64,000 bases of DNA from Candidatus Paralachnospira sangeri (GCA_904397815.1 CAJFOT010000033.1:1-64000); one strand, 5' to 3'; numbered from the stretch's first letter, positions 8,660 to 17,295 are shown. Notes: a model not told the origin generated them from the sequence alone. Program-made: numbers and translations.

Positions 8660-8819
8660 TCATTTTTTCCCCTCGCGCCCAGCTGAACTGCTGCTTCTCC
8701 GGAAGATATGCCCGGGAAAACTCATACTCCCAGTTCCTGACATGTATAACCCCGGAAAGAAAGGGGATGATAAATCTGTAAAACAGCGCATACTGATTTC
8801 ATCACAGGAGGATTGTTCT

Positions 8820-9002
8820 ATGAAAAAAAGAAATGATAAAATTGATTATCACGTAGAGGACACCTTTGACCAGAGCACCAGCTCCGCCACCGATATGACC
8901 GGGCTGATTCCTTCACTGCCAGAGGATGACGCAGAAATCGACGCCTATCGGGATCTTTACCCGTATATGCCAAGAGAAACACCGGAGGACCGGACATTTT
9001 AA
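8820..9002 (+). CDS. Small acidic conserved hypothetical protein
   Basis: A 60-residue protein starting with MKKRNDKIDYHVEDTF, placed by a strong AGGAGG nine bases before the ATG at 8820. It has no membrane segment. It is hydrophilic and acidic, with a C-terminal tyrosine/proline-rich stretch (YRDLYPYMPRETPED). I do not recognise a named family. The ribosome site and codon use support a real gene, probably transcribed alone, followed by a long palindrome. Confidence 0.7.
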   Translation: MKKRNDKIDYHVEDTFDQSTSSATDMTGLIPSLPEDDAEIDAYRDLYPYMPRETPEDRTF

Positions 9003-9031
9003 GCATAATCATTCTTTTGCTGACAGTGTAA

Positions 9032-9075
9032 GGAGGGTGTCCCCAAGTCATTCGATGACTTTAAGGACACCCTCC
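9032..9075. terminator. Long palindrome between convergent genes
   Basis: Arms GGAGGGTGTCC (9032-9042) and GGACACCCTCC (9065-9075) enclose a second perfect hairpin, AAGTCAT-TCG-ATGACTT (9045-9061). It lies between two convergent genes and is a likely bidirectional transcription end, although no long T-run follows on either strand. Confidence 0.6.
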
Positions 9076-9094
9076 AGCTGTTGCAGCAGACACA

Positions 9095-9400
9095 TCATGC
9101 CTCCATCCCCATCCGGATCAGCTCGCTGATTCCCTCTCCGTGGGTGCCCTGCACCTTGTAGGGTTTGATCAGGGCCAGCAGGCTTCTGTCTGTCTCATCT
9201 CCCTGAGACAGTTTCTGCTCCTGAGACATCACATCGTCCTTCAGCTGATCCAGCTCTGTCTCCGGGTCTGCCTGAATCCCCAGGCGTTTCAGCGCCCATG
9301 AACAGGCATAGGCACACTCATAATCAGATATCATAGCCGGCTCTCCCTGAAAGCGGTTCACCTTCAGCTCCACCGCCATTTTTGCGCAATCCGCAACCAT
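9095..9400 (-). CDS. Conserved hypothetical protein, 101 residues
   Basis: A soluble, mostly helical small protein with no signal peptide or membrane segment. It opens MVADCAKMAVELKVNRF and has two cysteines in the segment YECAYACSWALKRLG. A strong GGAGGG lies six bases before the ATG at 9400. I do not recognise the family and no neighbour suggests a role. Confidence 0.7.
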   Translation of the reverse strand: MVADCAKMAVELKVNRFQGEPAMISDYECAYACSWALKRLGIQADPETELDQLKDDVMSQEQKLSQGDETDRSLLALIKPYKVQGTHGEGISELIRMGMEA

Positions 9401-9451
9401 ATCAGTCCCTCCTTGATGTCGACCATCAGATATACTCTGTGTTGTCAGCTG

Positions 9452-10114
9452 TTACAGCACCCTCTGTCCGTTGATTTTCAGGCCAAAGTGAAGTCCCAGC
9501 TTTTCCGCCGCTTTTTTGCACAGGATCATCCGGTTCAGAAAAATCTCAAAATAATCCATTACCGAACAAATCGTTGTGTCAATAATCAGCTCCAGTTCGA
9601 TCACTGCCAATTCCGGGTCAACAGTCAGAGCAGATTTCTTCACAGAGTAATTTACCCTGTCATGGATATCAAAAGACGTAATATCTAAATTTCTCACCCT
9701 GGAGCACCGCACATCTGATTTATCCGCTATAATCAGGGCAGCCGCCACCGCGTTTACCGGATATGCGGTTCCCTCATCATGGTTTCCGATGGCAGTGATC
9801 ACCGTAGCGATATCCTCCGGGTCAGCGCCCATATTGTCCAGAATACGGAAAGCCATCACCGCGCCGCTCTGGGCATGATCGATCCGATTGATAACATTTC
9901 CAATATCATGAAGGTATCCTGCAATTCTGGCCAGTTCCGCCTCCCGCTCTGAATATCCCATTACAGTCAGGATATGACTGGCCGTCTGCGCCACCTTGCT
10001 GACATGAGCAAAACTGTGCTCTGTATATCCCAGAGCGATTAAAGACTCGTCCGCTTTTCTGATATATGTTTTTACCACTTCACTGTTTTTTACATCTTCA
10101 TAGGTAATTTTCAT
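9452..10114 (-). CDS. HD-domain phosphohydrolase
   Basis: A 220-residue cytoplasmic protein of the HD metal-dependent phosphohydrolase superfamily. It has an upstream histidine in HSFAHVSKVA, the HD pair in YLHDIGNV, and later NHDEG and a conserved aspartate in IIADKSDVR. These are the metal ligands expected for nucleotide or phosphoester hydrolysis. The substrate cannot be inferred. The frame is open further upstream to 10285, but GGAGGA before the ATG at 10114 and the family start favour the shorter form. Confidence 0.85.
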   Translation of the reverse strand: MKITYEDVKNSEVVKTYIRKADESLIALGYTEHSFAHVSKVAQTASHILTVMGYSEREAELARIAGYLHDIGNVINRIDHAQSGAVMAFRILDNMGADPEDIATVITAIGNHDEGTAYPVNAVAAALIIADKSDVRCSRVRNLDITSFDIHDRVNYSVKKSALTVDPELAVIELELIIDTTICSVMDYFEIFLNRMILCKKAAEKLGLHFGLKINGQRVL

Positions 10115-10257
10115 ACATTCCTCCAGTTTCCGGCTGTTTTCACCTGATTCCTGCATCTCCTGTATAATGACGCTACCTTCTATCATACATGAAACCTGGA
10201 AAAATGCAAAGCAATCCCGCAAATTTACAATCATTTTACAAACTGACGGTCTTTCAT

Positions 10258-10518
10258 TTACACGTTCTGATACCCGTAAACACAACAGAACTCCACCAGT
10301 TCCTCCAGTGCTTTCCCAGCCGCTTCCCGCACACCTTCATGCTCATCCTCCAGCCCTTTGATCAGACAGTCAACCGACTCTTCCGCCGGTACCCTGCCCA
10401 AAGCCGTATACGCAGCAGCCCGCAGAGCCGGATTCCGGTCTTTTGTATATCCGATCAGCCTCCTCATCAATTTTTTCTGTCCTACAGTTCCGTCTGCTCT
10501 TTCTTTTAAATTTTCCAT
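10258..10518 (-). CDS. Small HEAT-repeat protein
   Basis: An 86-residue helical protein with about two HEAT/armadillo-type repeats: NPALRAAAYTALGRVPAEES, then HEGVREAAGKALEELVE. Such repeats mediate protein-protein contacts or, in lyase relatives, phycobilin chemistry; nothing here points to the latter. It lies about 140 bases upstream of the HD protein on the same strand. Confidence 0.7.
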   Translation of the reverse strand: MENLKERADGTVGQKKLMRRLIGYTKDRNPALRAAAYTALGRVPAEESVDCLIKGLEDEHEGVREAAGKALEELVEFCCVYGYQNV

Positions 10519-10741
10519 ATATTAAATCCTTTCTTATTATGCCGCACCCGCAAATGATTTATTACATTCACTATCTCTGCATTCTAAAGGATAAATTTGA
10601 ATCCCCTGTGTCAAAACCATGATAACTTCCTTAATTTTGTTAAAGAATCCTTAACTGTTTCTGGCAGTGATGTGAATATTTGCCTATATATTACGGAATC
10701 CTGTACTTTCTTATATTTTGCTAAATTTTCTGTGGGATTCA

Positions 10742-10769
10742 TTGACTTTCCAGCCGTTTGTGATAAAAT
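10742..10769 (+). promoter_or_regulatory. Promoter of the Lrp/AsnC regulator
   Basis: TTGACT (10742-10747), a 16-base spacer and TAAAAT (10764-10769), 45 bases before the gene start. The rest of the roughly 300-base gap from 10519 is AT-rich and shows nothing else I can name. Confidence 0.65.
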
Positions 10770-10814
10770 TAAAACTGTTCTATGAGGATACAAAAGCAAA
10801 GGAGAAGCCATATT

Positions 10815-11267
10815 ATGGATGGAATGGACATAAAAATTTTACATTGTCTGAAAAAGAATGCCAGAGAAAAAGCTTCTGAAATCAGCAAGGAAATTCATCT
10901 GGCCGTATCAACTGTGATCGAAAGAATCCGAAAAATGGAATCCTCAGGAATTATACAGTCTTACACCATTATACTGGATGAGAAAAAGCTGGGAAATGAT
11001 GTGACAGCACTGATGGAGGTCAGCCTGGAGCATCCCAAATATTACGATGCTTTCACCGAAATGATTCAGAGCAATCCGAACATCGTATCCTGCTATTATA
11101 TGACTGGTGATTTTGATTTTATTTTGAAAATCATCTGTAAATCATCCGAACATCTGGAGAATATACACCGTACCATCAAAGGACAGAACGGCGTATCTGC
11201 AACCAGAACTCACTATGTTTTAAAGAATGTTAAAAATTCTTATTCTACTATTCCAACAGATGAGTAA
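10815..11267 (+). CDS. Lrp/AsnC family transcriptional regulator
   Basis: A 150-residue DNA-binding regulator of amino acid metabolism. An N-terminal winged helix-turn-helix (MDIKILHCLKKNAREKASEI, VSTVIERIRKMESSGII) is followed by an alpha-beta RAM/ligand domain that forms the usual octamer. The start ATG at 10815 follows GGAG; an earlier in-frame start at 10782 would add a basic tail not seen in the family. No target operon is adjacent. The amino acid genes nearby (asnA, ilvBN, the symporters) are possible but untested targets. Confidence 0.9.
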   Translation: MDGMDIKILHCLKKNAREKASEISKEIHLAVSTVIERIRKMESSGIIQSYTIILDEKKLGNDVTALMEVSLEHPKYYDAFTEMIQSNPNIVSCYYMTGDFDFILKIICKSSEHLENIHRTIKGQNGVSATRTHYVLKNVKNSYSTIPTDE

Positions 11268-11295
11268 GGGCGCCGCAAGGCGTCCTTACTCTTTG
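11262..11295 (+). terminator. Terminator after the Lrp/AsnC gene
   Basis: Hairpin GAGTAAGG...CCTTACTC with inner GGCGCC/GGCGTC pairing followed by TTTG. It overlaps the stop codon and lies between convergent genes. Confidence 0.7.
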
Positions 11296-11300
11296 TCTGA

Positions 11301-12125
11301 TCACAGTCTGATTTTCATGCCGCACTGCCCGATCATGCACCTTTCCTGAAATGCCTGTTTCATCGCCATAATCCCCTCCATCCCGGTACAGTGAACCGGG
11401 ATCAGGCAGCCGATCTGAAATGTCTCCAGTCCCTGTATGGTTTTCCAAATCCGTTCTTTTGAGGCATTCATCAGATGCATGCCCGCCAGCAGACACCGGA
11501 TGGGCCTGCCTGGAAAATACTGTCTGACATGGATGAGACAGTTAATGATCCCCATATGGCTGCATCCCATCACCAGGGTCAGGCCTTCCTCCGAATCCAC
11601 TGCCAGAAACTGCTCATCCTCAAAATAATCCGGCGCCATCTCTTCTGTGCCTTCCGGCTGGCAGAAAAATCCCGACGGTTTTTCCTCTCCTGACGGACTG
11701 TAGGGAATATTGCCCAGCAGCCAGAAGCCCGGCCAGATTTCCTGTATATCCTCCGTATAAATAAATTCGGCCCGGCTGTCCTTCCGTTTCCAGGGGATAC
11801 CGATATCCCGAAAATCACCGAGCTGACGGCCGGCGGTATATTTTTTCAGGAAACTGTTTTTCCGCACATATACCGGCGGCAGGTTTTCCAGAGTTTCCAG
11901 CGCCCGCAGGCCGCCGCAGTGGTCATAATGCCCGTGACTTAAAACGATGGCGTCCAGTCCCTCCAGATCCACGCCCAGTCTGGCGGCATTTTTCATAAAG
12001 GCATCTGACTGACCGGTATCAAAAAGAATTCGTTTTCCCCTCTCCTCAATCAGTACAGACAGACCATGTTCTGCCAGCAGACCCGCCCGGTAGACCAGAT
12101 TTTCATTCAGTATTGTAATATTCAA
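11301..12125 (-). CDS. MBL-fold metallo-hydrolase
   Basis: A 274-residue cytoplasmic metallo-beta-lactamase fold protein. The binuclear metal motif is SHGHYDHCGG, preceded by the strand ILFDTGQSDAFM, with later ligands in VMGCSHMGIIN and PVHCTG. The layout resembles the family of small-molecule hydrolases related to 7,8-dihydropterin synthase-type MBL proteins. No specific substrate is evident. The start ATG follows GGAGAAGG. Confidence 0.87.
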   Translation of the reverse strand: MNITILNENLVYRAGLLAEHGLSVLIEERGKRILFDTGQSDAFMKNAARLGVDLEGLDAIVLSHGHYDHCGGLRALETLENLPPVYVRKNSFLKKYTAGRQLGDFRDIGIPWKRKDSRAEFIYTEDIQEIWPGFWLLGNIPYSPSGEEKPSGFFCQPEGTEEMAPDYFEDEQFLAVDSEEGLTLVMGCSHMGIINCLIHVRQYFPGRPIRCLLAGMHLMNASKERIWKTIQGLETFQIGCLIPVHCTGMEGIMAMKQAFQERCMIGQCGMKIRL

Positions 12126-12176
12126 ATTTCCTTCTCCTTCCTTACTTGCAGAACGTACCCGGAAATCTCACCTGAT

Positions 12177-12203
12177 AAAAAGGATTCCGCTCCGCAGGCG
12201 GAA
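12177..12203 (-). terminator. Terminator after methionine aminopeptidase
   Basis: On the minus strand TTCCGC-(7-base loop)-GCGGAA followed by TCCTTTTTAT, about 40 bases past the map stop. Confidence 0.65.
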
Positions 12204-12239
12204 CTCTTGCGCCGGGGAGCGTTGCCTGTTAAATAAAAG

Positions 12240-13112
12240 CTACCAGGCCAGCACCTCATGTCCCTCTTCTGTCACCAATACCATGATCTCCCACTGAGCA
12301 GAAGGCTTTCCGTCAGCAGTGTAGACAGTCCACTCATTTTCCTCATCTACAAAGATCTCATCTGTTCCCATATTCACCATCGGCTCAATGGTAAAGATCA
12401 TACCTGGCGCCAGCAGCATTTCCGTACCTTTTCTGGACACATAGCTGACAAAAGGCTCTTCGTGGAATTCCAAACCAACGCCATGTCCCCCAATTTCCCG
12501 GACTACCTTATAGCCGTTCTCTCTGGCATGGTTATGGACCGCCTCTCCCATATCGCCCATAAATCCCCATGGTTTCACCTGTTCCAGCCCCAGTTCCACA
12601 CATTCCTTCACCACCTGAACCAGCTTTTTCTTTTCTTCACTGACCTGCCCGATACAGAACATGCGGGAAGAATCGGAGTAATAACCTTTATAAATTGTAG
12701 ACACATCTACATTGATAATATCTCCTTCTTTCAGCACATCTTTTACAGACGGAATTCCATGACATACCTGATCGTTCACGGAAGTGCAGACGCTTTTGGG
12801 AAAGCCCTCAAAGTTCAGGGGCGCAGCGATGCCGCCCAGCTCCTTTGTTTTCTCCGCCACCAGCCGGTCGATCTCCTCCGTGGTCATCCCCGCCTCGATA
12901 TGCTCTGCCACATAATCCAGAACAGCCACATTCACCTTGCCGCTCTCCCGGATTCCCTGAATCTGCTCTGCGTTTTTAATCATAGAGTGATCGGGAACAA
13001 AAAAACCCTTTTCCCGGTAAAACTCTATTTTTTCATCAAAAGCCTGATGGCATGCCTTGTATTTCTTATGGCTGCCGCACCAGCATGGATCATTTCTTCC
13101 AATTTTTTTCAT
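12240..13112 (-). CDS. map: Type I methionine aminopeptidase with SEC-C zinc motif
   Basis: Removes the initiator methionine from nascent proteins. The N-terminus has a SEC-C zinc-binding motif (NDPCWCGSHKKYKACH) that in SecA and related proteins binds ribosomes or partners. The pita-bread catalytic domain follows, with metal ligands in NVDVSTIYKGYYSDSSR, GGHGVGLEFHEEP and FTIEPMVN. The length of 290 residues fits MAP class I with this N-terminal extension. The ATG at 13112 begins directly at the SEC-C motif; an upstream in-frame start at 13148 has no ribosome site. Confidence 0.94.
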   Translation of the reverse strand: MKKIGRNDPCWCGSHKKYKACHQAFDEKIEFYREKGFFVPDHSMIKNAEQIQGIRESGKVNVAVLDYVAEHIEAGMTTEEIDRLVAEKTKELGGIAAPLNFEGFPKSVCTSVNDQVCHGIPSVKDVLKEGDIINVDVSTIYKGYYSDSSRMFCIGQVSEEKKKLVQVVKECVELGLEQVKPWGFMGDMGEAVHNHARENGYKVVREIGGHGVGLEFHEEPFVSYVSRKGTEMLLAPGMIFTIEPMVNMGTDEIFVDEENEWTVYTADGKPSAQWEIMVLVTEEGHEVLAW

Positions 13113-13319
13113 CTTCTTTATCCTTTCCCTTTTCGATTCCCCGCACATACCAGTTCAGGACTGATATCGTGCCGCTGCTTTATTATAGCACGTTCCGGGA
13201 AAAAGAAACCGGGTTTTATTGAGATTTTTTATTTTCCGGCGCAACATTTTCCATTTTCCTCTACACTTATATGATAAAATACCACCATACTGAAAGGCCT
13301 GACAGGAGGTGAGCAGAGT

Positions 13320-13793
13320 ATGAAAAAGAATGGGGAGGTCTCTGACTTCCTGACCTTATACCAGCAGGTTTACGCAGACCTGTATCATTTCGCCCTCTAT
13401 CTGCTGAAAAATCAGCAGGACGCGGAAGATGTGGTCAGTGATACAGTGCTGGCCGCCTATGAGCAGTTCGGCCAGCTGCGCAGCAGAAAGGCTTTTAAAA
13501 GCTGGATTTTTAAAATACTGACCAACAAATGCAACCAGAAAATGCGCGCCTACTATCAGCAGACTACGCCGCTGGAGCAGGCCAATCTCTGGCACAGCCC
13601 GGATCTGGCCGGGGACGCCAGTGTACGGTCCGCCTTCTCCCAGCTGAAGGAAGAAGAACAGCTGATCGTAGCGCTGAATGTATTCGGCGGATACAAGGAA
13701 AAAGAAATCGCCGGGATGCTGAATCAGAATTACAGCACTGTCCGGTCCAAATATTACCGGGCTCTGCAGAAAATGAGAGCATCCCTGGAATGA
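13320..13793 (+). CDS. ECF-type RNA polymerase sigma factor
   Basis: A 157-residue extracytoplasmic-function sigma-70. Region 2 covers YQQVYADLYHFALYLLKNQQ with the DAEDVVSDTVLAAYE core. Region 4 is a C-terminal helix-turn-helix (GGYKEKEIAGMLNQNYSTVR). The ATG at 13320 follows AGGAGGTGAG. The next gene starts 17 bases downstream and encodes a single-pass membrane protein whose short cytoplasmic N-terminus is placed like an anti-sigma domain, so the two probably form a sigma/anti-sigma pair. Confidence 0.93.
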   Translation: MKKNGEVSDFLTLYQQVYADLYHFALYLLKNQQDAEDVVSDTVLAAYEQFGQLRSRKAFKSWIFKILTNKCNQKMRAYYQQTTPLEQANLWHSPDLAGDASVRSAFSQLKEEEQLIVALNVFGGYKEKEIAGMLNQNYSTVRSKYYRALQKMRASLE

Positions 13794-13809
13794 AGTAGGA
13801 GGTATATCC

Positions 13810-15858
13810 ATGCGTCAAACACCATCTGAACATGATCTGATAAAGCGGATTCAGAAAGATGCCGGACAGATTCCTGTCCCTGACACGCTGAAACCGGAAG
13901 CAGTCAAACAAAAACTGGAGGAATCCGATGCCCGGCCCGTGAGAAAAAAGCCGGTGCTTCTGCGCCGCATCCTTCCCCTGGCCGGCGCCGCCGCCTGCTT
14001 CCTCCTGGCAGTGGGAATATGGCAGTTTGGCCCCCTGACCGGCGGGAATCAGGAAAACGAGGCAGCACCCACAGCCGCAGCCGATGAGGCAGCGCCGGAA
14101 TCCGGCGCCGGTTCGTCCATGACCGCTTCTTCCTATGAGGAAATTTATAAAACTGTCTCTGAAATCCAGACCCGCAGGGGAAGCTACACCAAACTGGCCC
14201 GGGAAGAAGAGATGACAATGGCGGAAACATCCGCCGCACCCGCAGACGGGGCAGCCAGTGCAGACAACTCAGAAGCGGCGGCCAGTGAAAATTCTCAGAC
14301 TTCTTTTTCCACCACCAACGTACAGGTGGAAAACATTGAAGAAGAGGACATCGTCAAGACAGACGGCCACTATCTGTACCATGTCGTCTATGACGACCTG
14401 CAGGACGGCCAGAGTATCGCAATCGTAAAAGCAGACGGTGCAGAGCTGGAAGAGGTAGGACGGATCTCCGAACTGACCGGACTGTCCGGCTTTTATCTCC
14501 AGGATAATACTCTCATCTGTGTGGAACAGATCTGGGTGGATAAGCCCGCCTCACTGGTTGAAGAGAATGCCAGAACTTACTACTCACCCAGCCGCCAGGT
14601 CACCCGTGTACGCTTTTTTGATATTTCCGACCGGTCCGCACCGAAGGAAATCTCTTCCCTGACGACAGAAGGATATTATTCCAGTTCCCGGATCTCCGGC
14701 GGTTACTTCTACCTGTTCTGCAATTACATGCCGTCAGAAGAGGCCATAGCCACCGAACCAAAAACCTTCGTCCCTGTCATCAACGATGAGACAATGTCCC
14801 CGGATTCCATCATCCTGCCGGAGGATTCTGACACAGACTGCTACCTGGTAGCCGCTTCCGTGTCCCTGGAAGAACCCTCAGCCTTCGCAGACAGCATGGC
14901 TGTACTGTCCACTGCTTCCCAGTTCTATGTATCTGCCGACCATATTTATGTGGCCGACACCCGGTACATGGATGAAAACAGCAGCTCTGACGTCACTAAC
15001 CTGACCATGCTTTCCTACCGAGACGGCGATATCAGCGGTGAAAAATCAGGCTCCGTCAAGGGGCAGATTCTGGACACCTTCGCCATGAATGAATACAACG
15101 GATATTTCCGTGTGGTCACCACCGTTACCGATTATGATGTGGCAGAAATCACGGATGACCGAACCGGAGAATTCCTGGGATATTCCTATGAAAACCCGGT
15201 TCAGACCAACAGCCTTTATGTGCTGGATGAAAACCTGGAGGTCATTGGCCAGATCGAAGGGCTGGCAGAAGGCGAACGGGTCTATTCCGCCCGTTTTATG
15301 GGAGATACCGGATATTTCGTCACCTACCAGCAGATTGATCCCCTCTACTCTGTAGATCTGTCTGACCCCGCCAATCCCCGGATCCTGGGTGAGCTGAAAA
15401 TCCCCGGTTTCTCTGAGTATCTGCATTTTTACAGCGAAAACCTGCTGCTGGGCATCGGCTACGAAACAGACCCGGACACACAAACCACAGAAGGCATCAA
15501 GCTGTCCATGTTCGACATCTCCGATCCCACCGATGTAAAGGAGATTCACAAACTGGTGCTGGACGGCGCAGATTATTCCGACGCCCTGTACGATTACAAG
15601 GCAGTGCTGATCGACCCGGCGAAAAACCTCTTCGGCTTCCCCTGCCAGGGCATGCTGGACGGAACCTATGTCAACCAGTACCGCACCTATTCCTACGACC
15701 CGGAAAAAGGCTTCACTGAAGGCATTCGCTGGATAAAAGAGGAATATACCAACGCCAGAGGCGCCTATATCGATGACACCTTCTATGTCCTGGACACAGA
15801 CGGAGATATCACCGCCTACAGCCTGGAAACCGGCCAGGAAACCGGCACCCTGCACTGA
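13810..15858 (+). CDS. Membrane-anchored beta-propeller protein, probable anti-sigma partner
   Basis: A 682-residue single-pass protein. Residues 1-53 are basic and cytoplasmic, and 54-73 form a membrane helix (LPLAGAAACFLLAVGIWQ). An Ala/Glu-rich extracellular linker follows to about residue 165. The large domain is a secreted beta-propeller of the type described as distantly related to WD40 (starting NIEEEDIVKTDGHYLYHVVY), with repeated blade motifs such as FFDISDRSAPKEI, SVDLSDPANPRI and MFDISDPTDVKEI. Co-transcription with the ECF sigma gene suggests that the short N-terminus holds the sigma factor and the propeller senses an envelope or wall signal. The sensing role is inference. Confidence 0.9.
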   Translation: MRQTPSEHDLIKRIQKDAGQIPVPDTLKPEAVKQKLEESDARPVRKKPVLLRRILPLAGAAACFLLAVGIWQFGPLTGGNQENEAAPTAAADEAAPESGAGSSMTASSYEEIYKTVSEIQTRRGSYTKLAREEEMTMAETSAAPADGAASADNSEAAASENSQTSFSTTNVQVENIEEEDIVKTDGHYLYHVVYDDLQDGQSIAIVKADGAELEEVGRISELTGLSGFYLQDNTLICVEQIWVDKPASLVEENARTYYSPSRQVTRVRFFDISDRSAPKEISSLTTEGYYSSSRISGGYFYLFCNYMPSEEAIATEPKTFVPVINDETMSPDSIILPEDSDTDCYLVAASVSLEEPSAFADSMAVLSTASQFYVSADHIYVADTRYMDENSSSDVTNLTMLSYRDGDISGEKSGSVKGQILDTFAMNEYNGYFRVVTTVTDYDVAEITDDRTGEFLGYSYENPVQTNSLYVLDENLEVIGQIEGLAEGERVYSARFMGDTGYFVTYQQIDPLYSVDLSDPANPRILGELKIPGFSEYLHFYSENLLLGIGYETDPDTQTTEGIKLSMFDISDPTDVKEIHKLVLDGADYSDALYDYKAVLIDPAKNLFGFPCQGMLDGTYVNQYRTYSYDPEKGFTEGIRWIKEEYTNARGAYIDDTFYVLDTDGDITAYSLETGQETGTLH

Positions 15859-15864
15859 CGCAGG

Positions 15865-15887
15865 GCGCCGGGCACCCCGGCGCTTTT
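15865..15887 (+). terminator. Terminator of the sigma/beta-propeller operon
   Basis: GCGCCGGG-CAC-CCCGGCGC followed by TTTT, seven bases after the stop codon. Confidence 0.85.
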
Positions 15888-15960
15888 ACCGCAGTTCCCT
15901 GCGGCATCCAGTCAGAAAAAGTCAGGCTGTCTCTGGCCTGCTCATTGCCGCTTCCGGGCT

Positions 15961-16941
15961 TTACAGCAGACGCCTGCACTTCTCCCGGTCTGCCTCAGAC
16001 AGCCGCAGCACCTGCATCGCCTCTTCCTCCGTCAGCTTCAGCCGGTCCATCAGGTTTTTGACGGCTCTTGCATTGGCCTGCGCTGCTCCCTGTTCCATTC
16101 CCTGCTCTATTCCTCTTCGCTCCACCAGATCACTTAAATTACACATATGTTCCACCTCCGTTTCCAGTTCTTCCGTCATTCTGATACCAAACTCCCGCTG
16201 GAGGATTTCCAGCTTCTGCCCGGCGCTGATTCTGCCGGTAAACAGCACATCCAGCAGCCTCAGAATTCCGCTGTAATTTTTCTCTTCTTCTGTCCCGATG
16301 TACACCATCACCACCGTCAGCAGGTCGTAATTCTCCTTTTTCTCCCGCATCTCCCCGATCAGATCTTCCTTTCGGATAATATAACGGGTGATACAATTCC
16401 GCTGCCGTTTCGGCGGGTTCATGCACAGCCAGATGGAGTAAACCTTTCTGATATTCTCGTAATGAGAACCGGTGAATTCGGTTCCATACTGGGCGGAGAC
16501 CATCCTCCCGCAGTAATAGAACCCCCGCTTCACCAGCGGATAACCCGGATAAAAGTCCCCCTGGGCCTCCACATTCAGCAGCAGACGGATCTGCTCCCTG
16601 TCCTTCGGCGCCAGCGCGTAAAAGCGGACATCATAGGTCACCTTTCCCTCTGTCAGCGTTGTATCTTCTGTATTCATCCCTGTTATGGTATCACCGGCAG
16701 CCGCCGGTGTTTCTTCATTCGTCTCATCCGGATGCACGCCCACGGTGCCCACCTCAGGAGTCCCTTCAATGTACCGCTCGGCAATATCACGGATGTCACA
16801 GCCGTAAAATTCCTCCACGCAGCCCTTTAAAATCCAGGCCAGAATCGCCTTATTGGATATCAGCTGCCGGCAGGCCGCGTCATAGCGGGCCTTCTGACCG
16901 GCCTGCACAATATTGCCGGCCAGCTTTGTCGCTCTTTTCAT
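15961..16941 (-). CDS. Rpn-like PD-(D/E)XK nuclease family protein
   Basis: A 326-residue protein of the recombination-promoting nuclease / transposase_31-like group, common in many copies in Lachnospiraceae. The nuclease core is visible: an N-terminal helix region with ILKGCVEEFYG, then VTYDVRFYAL and LLLNVEAQGDFYPGYPL carrying the D...ExQ catalytic pattern. The C-terminus has the GIEQGMEQGAAQ-type coiled tail of this family. The gene is intact. No inverted repeats or target duplications are seen around it, so I do not call a mobile element. Confidence 0.85.
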   Translation of the reverse strand: MKRATKLAGNIVQAGQKARYDAACRQLISNKAILAWILKGCVEEFYGCDIRDIAERYIEGTPEVGTVGVHPDETNEETPAAAGDTITGMNTEDTTLTEGKVTYDVRFYALAPKDREQIRLLLNVEAQGDFYPGYPLVKRGFYYCGRMVSAQYGTEFTGSHYENIRKVYSIWLCMNPPKRQRNCITRYIIRKEDLIGEMREKKENYDLLTVVMVYIGTEEEKNYSGILRLLDVLFTGRISAGQKLEILQREFGIRMTEELETEVEHMCNLSDLVERRGIEQGMEQGAAQANARAVKNLMDRLKLTEEEAMQVLRLSEADREKCRRLL

Positions 16942-17044
16942 GTTTTCCTTTCCTTTTTCTGTATACAGTTTATCATGAATCAGTTGCTAATACAATTATC
17001 TCACAAACAGGGAAAAATGTCTTGTCCAATCGGCGACAAAGCAG

Positions 17045-17093
17045 TGCCAGTTAACGACTATTCGCTGCCAGTTGCAGAAAAAAGAATGCCAGT
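17045..17093. repeat. Three TGCCAGT heptamers at exact 21-base spacing
   Basis: TGCCAGT at 17045-17051, 17066-17072 and 17087-17093, in the gap between the Rpn-like gene and tRNA-Trp. The constant two-turn spacing puts the three copies on one face of the DNA. They could be protein-binding sites or the remnant of an insertion-sequence end. The rest of the gap 16942-17160 shows no gene. Confidence 0.6.
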
Positions 17094-17162
17094 GGGAGAG
17101 CTGTCTTGTATGAAATGATGAAAAGTTATGAAAAGTTATACAAAATGTGTCCAAAGAAATTG

Positions 17163-17191
17163 TTGACATCTGTCCCGACCTGTGATATAAA
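17163..17191 (+). promoter_or_regulatory. Promoter of tRNA-Trp
   Basis: TTGACA (17163-17168), a 17-base spacer and TATAAA (17186-17191), 31 bases before the mature tRNA. Confidence 0.88.
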
Positions 17192-17222
17192 TATAAGGCA
17201 GGTCAAAAAGACCTGTTTTTGT

Positions 17223-17295
17223 AGGGGTGTAGTTCAGTCGGTAGAACGTTGGTCTCCAAAACCAAATGTCGAGGGTTCGAGTCCTTCCGCCCCTG
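17223..17295 (+). tRNA. trnW: tRNA-Trp (anticodon CCA)
   Basis: A 73-base cloverleaf. The acceptor arm is AGGGGTG/CGCCCCT with discriminator G73, as expected for bacterial tRNA-Trp. The D arm contains AGTCGGTAGA, the anticodon loop is CTCCAAA with CCA at 17256-17258, and the T arm contains GGTTCGAGTCC. The 3' CCA is not encoded. It is a single-gene transcript with its own promoter and terminator. Confidence 0.97.

Noticed and set aside
8560-8819. Zur, Fur or MntR box before znuA
   Set aside because: AT-rich near-repeats are present, but no convincing palindrome matching known boxes was found.
15961-16941. Rpn-like gene as an active transposon
   Set aside because: The protein family has a nuclease fold, but no terminal inverted repeats or target duplication could be found around the gene.
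17045-17093. TGCCAGT array as a CRISPR
   Set aside because: The repeat unit is only seven bases, the spacing is too short and there are no cas genes.
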